This document shows positions 57,151 through 64,000 of a stretch of DNA of 64,000 nt, piece after piece. The position numbers and the translations under genes are program-made. Position 1 is the stretch's first letter. Each line of letters opens with the position of its first letter. The notes under the pieces are model-generated. The model saw only the letters and a program-made list of their open reading frames with translations. It was not told the origin of the DNA and did no database searches. This DNA is from Natronospirales bacterium (GTDB lineage: Bacteria > Pseudomonadota > Gammaproteobacteria > Natronospirales > REEB76): positions 96,887 through 160,886 of the forward strand of contig JAJYUH010000005.1 in NCBI GenBank assembly GCA_021792635.1, in the 5' to 3' direction.

Positions 57151-58266
57151 ATGAGGCGGCAGCCGGATGTCATTGTGGTCGGTGCCGGTATTATCGGCAT
57201 GCTGAGCGCACGCGAGCTGGCGGGCGCCGGCCTCTCGGTAATACTGGTGGAGCGGGGCAAGGCCGGTCGGGAAGCCTCACGTGCCGCTGCCGGTATCCTT
57301 TCGGCACTCTATCCCTGGGAAGTACCGTCCGCCATAGGCACGCTATTGCATTGGAGCCAAGCCCATTATCCGGTGCTGGCCGATGGTCTGCGACGCGGCA
57401 GCGGCATTGATCCCGAATGGACCGTCAGCGGGCTGCTGTGTCTGGGTGAGGGATCCATGGAAACGGCACTGACTTGGGCAAATGCCACGGGCAACACCCT
57501 GGATGTGCTCGATCGGCAGGAGGTGCGGCGCCATGAGCCGGCACTGGCTGCCGACATGCAAGCAGCGGCATTTCTGCCGGGTATCGCGCATATTCATGTG
57601 CCCGGCTCATGCGCGCCCTGCGCGAGACTCTGCTCAATGAAGGCATCCCGCTGCGGGAGGAACTGGAAATCACCGGTTTCCTGCGCCAAGGCAGGCGTAT
57701 CACCGGCGTGCGCGCGGCTGCGGGCGCACTGCGTGGCGGGCGAGGGGTGGTGGCCTACGGGGCCTGGAGCAGCCGACTGGCGGCGGGAACCGGCACAAAA
57801 ATCCCGGTGGAACCCGTGCGTGGGCAGATCATCGAATTTGACGCTCCGCCGGGTTTGGTACAACGCATTCTTTACAACGGGAAACATTATCTGTTCGCGC
57901 GTCGCACCGGGCAGATCGTGGTAAGCAGCACCCGGGAGCGGGTGGGGTTTGACCGCTCCCTGACGCATAGTGCGCTCACGGAGCTGATGCAGGTGGCACA
58001 GGAGCTACTTACTTCCCGTGCTCCAGGGAGTGCAGCCGCAACGCCACTGGTCCGGGCTGCTCCCGGGTTCCGCAGACGGTTGCCCCTATATCGGCGCCCC
58101 GCCGGCAATTGAAGGGCTGTATTTCAACACCGGCCATGATGCTAACGGTATCACCGCAGCCCCCGCATCGGCGCGGCTGCTGGCGGATCTCCTCGTGGGG
58201 TGGGAACCGGTTATGGATCCGGCACCCTATACGCTCACCCGGGCAGCGGGCATAGACAGTGGCTGA
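57151..58266 (+). pseudogene. thiO: glycine oxidase ThiO, broken by two frameshifts
   Basis: The N-terminal part reads VIVVGAGIIGMLSARELAGA with the FAD-binding GxGxxG and GREASRAAAGILSALYPWEV. Near 57604, in GTGCCCGGCTCATGCGC, the frame must move by one base to continue as MRALRETLLNEGIPLREELE. Near 58010, in GAGCTACTTACTTCCCGTGC, it must move again to reach LLPGSADGCPYIGAPPAIEG and FNTGHDANGITAAPASARLL. With both corrected it is a full-length D-amino-acid-oxidase-fold ThiO of about 370 residues, which makes the glycine imine for thiazole synthesis. It is either a recent pseudogene or carries two sequencing errors. Next to fimT it keeps the Pseudomonas-type order. Confidence 0.85.
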
Positions 58267-58313
58267 ATTCTGCGCCTATACTGGACCCAGTCCGGGCTTA
58301 TGTCACAACTCAA

Positions 58314-58745
58314 GTGTCTGATTCTTCTGCATTAATAACCGGCGGAACCCTGGCGGCCCATCTTGCCGCCCATGGGGTGACCCCCACGTCCCAGCGGCTG
58401 GAAATCGCCGAGGTATTGTTCCACAAGCCGCAGCACCTTTCCGCGGAACAGATTCTTGCCGCCGTAAACCGTAATGAGTCACGGGTTTCCAAGGCGACCG
58501 TATACAACACTCTCAGGCTGTTTTCCGAGAAGGGTCTGGTGCGGGAAGTGATCGTGGATCCGGCGCGGGTGTTTTACGACCCCACCACCGGTTCGCATCA
58601 CCATTTTTACAACGCCGATACTGGTGAGCTTGCTGATATTGCGCCGGAGCATATCGAGTTTGCCCGACTCCCAGCGCCACCGCCTGGTACGCAACAGGAT
58701 GGCGTCGAAGTCATCGTGCGGGTGAAACGCGCCACTCGCCCCTGA
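58314..58745 (+). CDS. Fur-family transcriptional regulator (Irr-like)
   Basis: The product is 143 residues from a GTG at 58314. No better in-frame start is visible and the ribosome-binding site is weak. The winged helix includes GVTPTSQRLEIAEVLFHKPQ and SKATVYNTLRLFSEKGLVRE near residue 70. The metal/heme-sensing segment is TGSHHHFYNADTGELADI near residue 98. The C-terminus (LPAPPPGTQQDGVEVIVRVK) resembles Irr-type members and lacks the CxxC pairs of classical Fur and Zur. It probably senses iron or heme. Confidence 0.88.
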   Translation: MSDSSALITGGTLAAHLAAHGVTPTSQRLEIAEVLFHKPQHLSAEQILAAVNRNESRVSKATVYNTLRLFSEKGLVREVIVDPARVFYDPTTGSHHHFYNADTGELADIAPEHIEFARLPAPPPGTQQDGVEVIVRVKRATRP

Positions 58746-58771
58746 ATTGTCGGCGGGGAAATCGTCGTTTT

Positions 58772-58780
58772 TGCTATACT
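58772..58780 (+). promoter_or_regulatory. extended -10 promoter upstream of tRNA-Thr
   Basis: TGCTATACT fits an extended -10 (TGnTATAAT) and lies in T-rich sequence. A good -35 at 17 bases is not seen. It is 43 nt upstream of the tRNA-like fragment at 58824 and about 160 nt upstream of the intact tRNA. Confidence 0.4.
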
Positions 58781-58823
58781 TTCGCGCTTTTCAGTTACAC
58801 GCGAAGCTTGAAATTTATAAATT

Positions 58824-58848
58824 GCCGGCGTAGCTCAATTGGGTGAGC
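58824..58848 (+). repeat. 5' fragment of a tRNA-Thr gene
   Basis: GCCGGCGTAGCTCAATTGGG followed by TGAGC repeats the acceptor and D-arm of the intact tRNA-Thr at 58943 with small changes. It then runs into unrelated sequence. The 94 bases between fragment and gene contain two hairpins: CCCTGACA-GAA-TGTCAGGG and an ATCCCG...CGGGAT stem. A partial tRNA copy beside an intact one is what integration, or duplication followed by deletion, leaves behind. Confidence 0.75.
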
Positions 58849-58942
58849 CGCGAAGCGGCGAACGCCCTGACAGAATGTCAGGGCCGGGACATCCCGATGA
58901 GGCGGAATTGCGCCGGGATGGCAGATTGTGTATATCCAAGAA

Positions 58943-59018
<76 letters not shown>

Positions 59019-59109
59019 TCCACTTCAATCTATTCTCGTGGCAATCATTCAGGAGCACTGCTGTTCTAAATCATGCGGCATAGTGGCCTGAATTGCGGAG
59101 CATTTACGC

Positions 59110-60870
59110 ATGGATTACTTGGAGCCTTCTTACGATCCCAACCATCCGTATGCGGTGGACAGCGTGACCAGCGGCGGCAGCACGGTGTACCGCGCGAGCT
59201 ACGATGTGGACGGCAATATGACCAGCCGCAACGGCTCACCCATCATCTGGACTGTGGACGATGTACAGGGATGTACAAGTGCCGCGGGAGGCAGGATGCC
59301 GGGAGCGGCCAACCTGCCGGAGAGCATGGCCTCGGCAGCGGGATCCAGCACCTTCAGCTACGGCCCGGACGGCAACCGCTATTCCCAGGCCGCCACCTTC
59401 AACGGCGTGACCACGGACACCACCTATATCGGCGGCCTGTTCGAGGTGGTCTCGACCAGTACCACCACCGAGTACCGCCACAACATCATCGCGGACGGGG
59501 AAATCGTGGCGGTGCATACCATCGACCAGAGCGGCAACGCCTACACCGATTACCTGCACTATGACCAACTGGGGAGCGTGGACACCATCACCGACGATCA
59601 GGGCAACGTGATTCAGAGCATGAGTTTCGATGCCTTCGGGCAAAGGCGCGACCCCAACAACTGGGACTATGATCTCAGCCAGAATACAATATCCACGCTC
59701 AAAAACTACACCGACCGGGGCTATACCGATCAGGAGCAACTGGACAACCTCTCTCTGGTGGATATGAACGGGCGGGTGTATGACCCGACCACCGGTAGAT
59801 TTATCAGCGCCGATCCCACGGTGCCGGCGCCGCTATTCAGCCAAGCGTTCAACCGGTACAGTTACGTTTATAACAGCCCGTTCCAATACGTTGATCCGAG
59901 TGGGTACGGCCCCCCTGAGGGCCAGTACACCTATTTTGATTGTACTTACGCGTGTGCTTTCCATCCGGTATCAACGCTTTCCGCCCTAGCCAATGACATT
60001 ATTGTTGCCAACAATATGGCAGCCGAAGTCGCGTCAATTGATATTGCAGTGGCGTCAACTTTCATAGCAGATAATTCCACTGGGATGACGACTCTTGCTG
60101 CGCCAGTCAGCACCGGCGGAACCGCTTCTGTGCCATCCGGTGGACTTGCGCCTTTGCCTCCTCTATCACCCAGTCAATGCGACTGCAACATGGGAGGGGA
60201 CAATCAGGTAGGGAATTCAATGGCCGGTTGGCAGCTTTGTGATGCAGGTTGCTTTGCGTTTGTCGGCATGGCGTCTACCCCGAATTACGATCCCCAAGAA
60301 CGATTTGATCCGTCTATCGGAATTAGATTCCTTCGAAATGGCCAAAATATCCGAGACGCGCTAAAAAACATGCCAAAACGTTCTGTGATGGGGCGTATGC
60401 TGAATGGCCGGCCGCTGCTGGGGACGATGGGGACGGCGACTGCCCTGACGGATTTGATATTTGCTGAAGACGGCATAGATTATAAAAATCCAACTGCACT
60501 GGAACAGGTGGGATATATCCCGATTAACCGGGCAAACAGCGGACTTTCATATTTTTCCGATACCATACTGGGCAATATTTACCAGCAAGGACAGTTCGCT
60601 GCGGTAGGTGGAAACAATTGGAATATGGCTATGGATCCATCAACACTCACCGGTGCGAATGCTGCCGCTTACATGGCCTCGTCCTTGGCCGCGCAAGCTG
60701 ACCTCAGTGGCACGGCCTACAATTTCGGTGCATTGTGGATGTGGACGAATAACGTACCTTATCCGAGTTGGCTGAGCAATGGATTGCAAAATGGGACAAT
60801 ACAATTAATCCCTCCCAATACAATTGGTGGTGGAAATCTTTTCTTCAAACCGACGCCTCCTGGAGGTTAA
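59110..60870 (+). CDS. 5'-truncated Rhs core with SleB-like cell-wall-hydrolase tip
   Basis: The readable product is 586 residues from an ATG at 59110. Rhs homology begins at YDPNHPYAVDSVTSGGS near residue 9 and reaches the boundary QYVDPSG near residue 265. The linker carries paired cysteines (DCTYACAF, SQCDCNMGG). The tip after residue about 400 reads TDLIFAEDGIDYKNPTALEQ, VGYIPINRANSGLSYFSD, IYQQGQFAAVGG, and ends IPPNTIGGGNLFFKP. This order (Glu, then INR, then GQF, ending IGGxxFF) matches SleB/Hydrolase_2 cell-wall hydrolases. The large N-terminal Rhs shell is missing. Confidence 0.78.
   Translation: MDYLEPSYDPNHPYAVDSVTSGGSTVYRASYDVDGNMTSRNGSPIIWTVDDVQGCTSAAGGRMPGAANLPESMASAAGSSTFSYGPDGNRYSQAATFNGVTTDTTYIGGLFEVVSTSTTTEYRHNIIADGEIVAVHTIDQSGNAYTDYLHYDQLGSVDTITDDQGNVIQSMSFDAFGQRRDPNNWDYDLSQNTISTLKNYTDRGYTDQEQLDNLSLVDMNGRVYDPTTGRFISADPTVPAPLFSQAFNRYSYVYNSPFQYVDPSGYGPPEGQYTYFDCTYACAFHPVSTLSALANDIIVANNMAAEVASIDIAVASTFIADNSTGMTTLAAPVSTGGTASVPSGGLAPLPPLSPSQCDCNMGGDNQVGNSMAGWQLCDAGCFAFVGMASTPNYDPQERFDPSIGIRFLRNGQNIRDALKNMPKRSVMGRMLNGRPLLGTMGTATALTDLIFAEDGIDYKNPTALEQVGYIPINRANSGLSYFSDTILGNIYQQGQFAAVGGNNWNMAMDPSTLTGANAAAYMASSLAAQADLSGTAYNFGALWMWTNNVPYPSWLSNGLQNGTIQLIPPNTIGGGNLFFKPTPPGG
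59260..59310 (+). repeat. 51-base in-frame palindromic insert in the Rhs core
   Basis: Compared with the second copy (VDN-LPES at 61951), this copy has 17 extra codons reading DVQGCTSAAGGRMPGAA. The insert contains GATGTACAGGGATGTACAAG and GCCGC...GCGGC arms, so it looks like a small repetitive hairpin element that inserted without breaking the frame. The CAGGGATG core also occurs in the element at 43412. Confidence 0.65.
59311..59904 (+). repeat. Rhs core direct repeat (second lineage), copy 1
   Basis: This 594-base block, from NLPES to the DPSG boundary, is collinear without indels with 61957-62550 and nearly identical over long stretches (for example the part encoding FNGVTTDTTYIGGLFEVVST). 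Confidence 0.88.
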
Positions 60871-60872
60871 AT

Positions 60873-61691
60873 ATGCTCAGTCGCGTCGACAGATTCCTAC
60901 TTATTCTTATCCTGCTATTTTCCGCATCGTTTTATGCGCAAGCTAAGAACGACGAACCACCATCATTGCTATTGATCAGGACAGCATTAAACAATTACAT
61001 CAATTATGAGATTTGCTGGGCGGGCGGTGGTCCCCATGGAGGGATGCTCTACCGCTTTGGGAAGACTGTCATATTGTCGCTGGCGGTCAGTAAAGATGAG
61101 AAGAAATTCTATGTATGGGGCGATGACTTGCAGTATTCAATAGAGCTACACCACCCCTCTCTTACCGATAATTATTATGGAGCTTATTCCAATCATATGG
61201 CAGCAATCATTGGTATGGGTGGTCCTTTTGCTATCGCCCCAAAGAGATTGGTATCCGTTTCTGCTGAAAAATTTGACTTCACAATTCCTCGCCAGTGCGT
61301 GATGACCTTTCCACCTTCATCAGAGAAGACCGCGATGGTGAATGCCATCGTGAACACGATGACCGATTTTGTCGAGCAGGTTAACCGCGAGGAGCAGTTT
61401 CAGTATCCCTCACCTCTGCATATTGTGATTGCAAATTTTGACGTAAATTACCCACGTACCTTCGTGTACATCGAAGAAACTCATGAGGTATATGCTCTTA
61501 CGCTCCACGACATTACAAATTATTTCGGTGATACGTTCTTAAAGGAGGGGTATCCATTCAGCCTGATAAATTATTTCAGCAGAAGCAATCCTTTTGTGAG
61601 AAAAATCTTGAAATATGGGATACATAAAGAGATAAATATCTCTCGCCCTGGGCCCAGCAAGCAAACTGTATCAGCTGTGGGAGACAGGTGA
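60873..61691 (+). CDS. signal-peptide protein, candidate immunity to the SleB-like tip
   Basis: The product is 272 residues from the ATG at 60873, two bases after the Rhs stop and behind TGGAGG. An in-frame upstream ATG inside the Rhs gene is rejected. Residues 1-24 (RFLLILILLFSASFYAQA) are a signal peptide. The mature protein has two Cys (YEICWAGG, PRQCVMTF) and no recognised family. The DNA is AT-richer than the Rhs core. Position and export fit a periplasmic immunity protein against a peptidoglycan hydrolase. Confidence 0.68.
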   Translation: MLSRVDRFLLILILLFSASFYAQAKNDEPPSLLLIRTALNNYINYEICWAGGGPHGGMLYRFGKTVILSLAVSKDEKKFYVWGDDLQYSIELHHPSLTDNYYGAYSNHMAAIIGMGGPFAIAPKRLVSVSAEKFDFTIPRQCVMTFPPSSEKTAMVNAIVNTMTDFVEQVNREEQFQYPSPLHIVIANFDVNYPRTFVYIEETHEVYALTLHDITNYFGDTFLKEGYPFSLINYFSRSNPFVRKILKYGIHKEINISRPGPSKQTVSAVGDR

Positions 61692-61695
61692 CGGA

Positions 61696-63408
61696 GTGCG
61701 ACTCAACCGGCTGACCCAGTCCACGGTCACGAACCCCGCCAACAACGGCCCGACCAACGACTACCATTATGACGCCATGGGCAATATCACGTCCCGGACC
61801 ATAGCCGGAACGAGCGAAACCTATAATTACGATCCCTACCACCCGTATGCGGTGGACACGGTGACCAGCGGCGGCAGCACACTCTACAGCGCAAGTTACG
61901 ACGCGGACGGCGACATGACCGCCCGCAATGGCTACCCCATTACCTGGACGGTGGACAATCTGCCGGAATCCATCGCGTCAGCGAGCGGTTCGAGCACGTT
62001 CAGCTACGGCCCGGACGGCAATCGCTATTCCCAGGCCGCCACCTTCAACGGCGTGACCACGGACACCACCTATATCGGCGGGCTGTTCGAGGTGGTCTCG
62101 ACCTCAACCACCACCGAATACCGCCACAACATCATCGCGGACGGGGAAATCGTGGCGGTACACACGATTGATCAGAGCGGCAACGCCTACACCGATTACC
62201 TGCACTATGACCAACTGGGGAGCGTGGACACCATCACCGACGATCAGGGCAACGTGATTCAGACCATGAGTTTCGATGCGTTCGGGCAAAGGCGCGACCC
62301 CAACAACTGGGACTATGATCTCAGTCAGAATACAATATCCACGCTCAAAAACTACACCGACCGCGGCTATACCGACCAGGAGCAGTTGGACAACCTGAGC
62401 CTGGTGGACATGAACGGGCGGGTGTATGACCCGACCACCGGTCGAATGATCTCGGCGGATCCGACGGTGCCGGCGCCGCTCAATAGTCAGGCATTCAATC
62501 GGTACAGCTATGTCTATAACAGTCCGCTGGAATTCACGGATCCGAGTGGGTTTGGTGGAGCGAAGGACCCGGTGTGCCCCGGCGGTCCGTTGACCTGTAA
62601 GAAGGTGGATGGTTCAGGAAGCAGCGGCCAGAATCAAACTCCAGAAACCGGCAGCCACATTCCGGGGGTGCATACCGGCTGTTCAGGTTGTGGTAGCAAT
62701 TCGGGTTATGTCTTTACCGGTGGCAGCGGCATCACAACCGGTGGGAGCCAGTACGGAAGTGGCAGCGCATCGACTACGGCGCGCGGGGGTTCCCGCAGTA
62801 GCGGAACATCGGTCGGCAGCAGCCTGACGGGTGGCGGTACCGGTCTGGGAAGTTGCGCCTTCACAACTTGCATGGTACTTCCGCCCATTCAGGTCACCGC
62901 ACCATTCAATGATATCGGACTGCAGTTGCTACAAGAACAACTGGGCTCATGGGATCAATCTAGCTCATCGGATCAATCAAACGGAGATCGAGCGCAGATA
63001 TCGGCCTTTTTGAAAAAACACGGAGCACTGGATCTTTCGCTTCATCTTGCGTATGGACCTGGAGTTATCCTGAATCTCAGCTTTAACCTCCAAGGGGTCG
63101 CATGGGGCGCTGCATGGGCACCAGGCATAGCTTTAGATTTTAGCGCTGGGGGTTCAGCCAATCTTTTTAATGATGTGCAAGGATTTTATGGCGGCGTGGA
63201 TATTGCTGGTGGTATATATGGATTTGGTGGGGATTTATTGCTAGGTGCAGGCGCGTCTGGATTAATTATGGAGTCAACTATTGGTTATAATCTCGGCGCG
63301 GGTGTGCAAGGTGTATTTGGGTATGAAGGTGGTTCTTTTACGTATGACGAAATACTAAATGCAGCGACACCAACCAACTATTCTTGGCTTGAAAGTATAC
63401 ATCCATAA
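61696..63408 (+). CDS. orphan Rhs core fragment with glycine-rich C-terminal tip
   Basis: The readable product is 570 residues from a GTG at 61696, four bases after the partner gene. Rhs core runs from DYHYDAMGNITSRTIAG to LEFTDPSG near residue 285. A long Gly/Ser/Thr linker (GSGITTGGSQYGSGSAST) leads to LPPIQVTAP, a linker type seen before effector domains. The tip (about 410-570) alternates hydrophobic and Gly residues (DLSLHLAYGPGVILNLSFNL; GFYGGVDIAGGIYGFGGDLL; MESTIGYNLGAGVQGVFGYE), suggesting beta-hairpins or a membrane-inserting barrel. The activity is unknown. Confidence 0.75.
   Translation: MRLNRLTQSTVTNPANNGPTNDYHYDAMGNITSRTIAGTSETYNYDPYHPYAVDTVTSGGSTLYSASYDADGDMTARNGYPITWTVDNLPESIASASGSSTFSYGPDGNRYSQAATFNGVTTDTTYIGGLFEVVSTSTTTEYRHNIIADGEIVAVHTIDQSGNAYTDYLHYDQLGSVDTITDDQGNVIQTMSFDAFGQRRDPNNWDYDLSQNTISTLKNYTDRGYTDQEQLDNLSLVDMNGRVYDPTTGRMISADPTVPAPLNSQAFNRYSYVYNSPLEFTDPSGFGGAKDPVCPGGPLTCKKVDGSGSSGQNQTPETGSHIPGVHTGCSGCGSNSGYVFTGGSGITTGGSQYGSGSASTTARGGSRSSGTSVGSSLTGGGTGLGSCAFTTCMVLPPIQVTAPFNDIGLQLLQEQLGSWDQSSSSDQSNGDRAQISAFLKKHGALDLSLHLAYGPGVILNLSFNLQGVAWGAAWAPGIALDFSAGGSANLFNDVQGFYGGVDIAGGIYGFGGDLLLGAGASGLIMESTIGYNLGAGVQGVFGYEGGSFTYDEILNAATPTNYSWLESIHP
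61957..62550 (+). repeat. Rhs core direct repeat (second lineage), copy 2
   Basis: Matches 59311-59904 over 594 bases. Recombination between the two would delete the first tip and its partner gene and place the second tip behind the first core. Confidence 0.88.
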
Positions 63409-63423
63409 AATTCTGAGGTAGAG

Positions 63424-63738
63424 ATGATGTTCAATTTTGACAATATATGGACGGTGTGCGTAATTGGTGGTTTTGTACTTACACCTGTCGGTATGGTCAT
63501 TACCTATTTAATATTTGCGCGTTGCGAACGCGCATATCCAAAGGTATTCAATTTACAAAATATTCCGATTACAAGCGTTAGGAAAGCGTGGAGATATTGG
63601 GGATATGTGCTATTAGGAAATTATCGAGATCTTGATCAATCCACAATTAGAATTCAATGCACAGTTTTACGTGTGTTTTTCTTTATATATTTAATAATGT
63701 TTTCCATTGCTATCGCAGGCATTGTTACGCCCGGCTAG
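63424..63738 (+). CDS. small two-helix membrane protein, candidate immunity
   Basis: The product is 104 residues, starting 15 nt after the Rhs stop behind GAGGTAGAG. Hydrophobic helices are at about residues 10-33 (VCVIGGFVLTPVGMVITYLI) and 82-101 (VLRVFFFIYLIMFSIAIAGI). No family is recognised. The AT-rich DNA resembles the adjacent tip. A membrane partner fits a tip that acts at the membrane. Confidence 0.6.
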   Translation: MMFNFDNIWTVCVIGGFVLTPVGMVITYLIFARCERAYPKVFNLQNIPITSVRKAWRYWGYVLLGNYRDLDQSTIRIQCTVLRVFFFIYLIMFSIAIAGIVTPG

Positions 63739-63821
63739 TCGGAAGTTCCTCCCCGCGTCTGAGGCGGCGGTAGTCAGCAGATCTCGCTTTTTCTAGGGCT
63801 TCAAAGCGTGAAGATATAGGG

Positions 63822-64000
63822 TCAGATACCGTCTTGAATGGCAAGCCCCCGCATGGGTATTGCAGCGTTGCACTGCGTTTTGGATTTCAGCACACCGTAG
63901 ATCATGTGGATCAGTCTCCGCATGCTGGCACCCACGATTGCTTTTGGCGCCATGCCCCGTGCTGCCAGGCGTTTTGCCATGGCTGCGATAACGGGATTGT
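63822..64000 (-). CDS. IS110-family transposase, C-terminal part
   Basis: The minus strand reads NPVIAAMAKRLAARGMAPKA, IVGASMRRLIHMIYGVLKSK and a final LAIQDGI before the TGA at 63822-63824. This is the conserved C-terminus of IS110-family (DEDD/Tnp2) transposases. The rest lies beyond the window. The element marks the right side of the Rhs island. Confidence 0.85.
   Translation of the reverse strand, partial: NPVIAAMAKRLAARGMAPKAIVGASMRRLIHMIYGVLKSKTQCNAAIPMRGLAIQDGI

Overview
The window reads as a GC-rich chromosome segment of a gammaproteobacterium. The main evidence is the gene order ispB / rplU-rpmA-obgE ... rpsT / murJ-ribF-ileS-lspA ... fimT ... thiO, which follows the Pseudomonas-type arrangement, together with typical gammaproteobacterial proteins. 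I cannot name the order or genus from the sequence alone. NirK points to nitrite respiration or denitrification. The glycogen/starch enzymes point to use of stored or external alpha-glucans.

Layout. (1) 1-8.1 kb is a scarred accessory region. It starts with nested insertion-sequence debris: an IS256-type fragment, an IS21-type end with an istA stub, and a complete IS256 copy with a 9-bp target duplication. It continues with a minus-strand array of 5'-truncated Rhs/YD-repeat C-terminal modules, each followed by a small gene that looks like an immunity gene. One module lies between two inverted IS21-like ends (1851 and 4036). (2) 8.4-23.6 kb holds a Bax-inhibitor-1 membrane protein, an AddB-like/AddA-like recombination pair running into a 5'-nucleotidase and a VIT1-type transporter, an Asp-box lipoprotein, and two secreted metallopeptidases (M13 and M61). 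(3) 24.4-35.0 kb is a tightly packed carbohydrate operon: a Pgi-polyphosphate-glucokinase fusion, gnd, zwf, a GH15 glucoamylase and pgl, mostly with 4-nt overlaps, then a GT4 glycosyltransferase and a GH57 enzyme. Together these would release glucose from alpha-glucan, phosphorylate it, and run it through the oxidative pentose-phosphate pathway or, via Pgi, into glycolysis. (4) 35.0-43.3 kb has nirK with an FNR/Dnr-like box, tRNA-Pro with a clear promoter, and a histidine kinase / response regulator / GGDEF-EAL signalling group. (5) 43.4-58.7 kb is housekeeping (ispB, rplU, rpmA, obgE, rpsT, murJ, ribF, ileS, lspA) with scars: a decayed tyrosine recombinase after obgE, a decayed FG-GAP/GlyGly-CTERM surface-protein gene where fkpB-ispH and the minor-pilin genes would be expected, and a twice-frameshifted thiO. 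(6) 58.8-64 kb is a second accessory island that starts at tRNA-Thr. It holds two more Rhs tip/immunity modules of a different Rhs lineage and the end of an IS110 transposase.

The most interesting system is the pair of orphan Rhs tip-immunity arrays. Two tips (6926-8104 and 59110-60870) carry what looks like a SleB-type cell-wall-hydrolase fold, and each is paired with a signal-peptide protein. Other tips are glycine-rich and paired with integral-membrane proteins. This matching of toxin type to partner location suggests a stored repertoire of envelope-targeting effectors.
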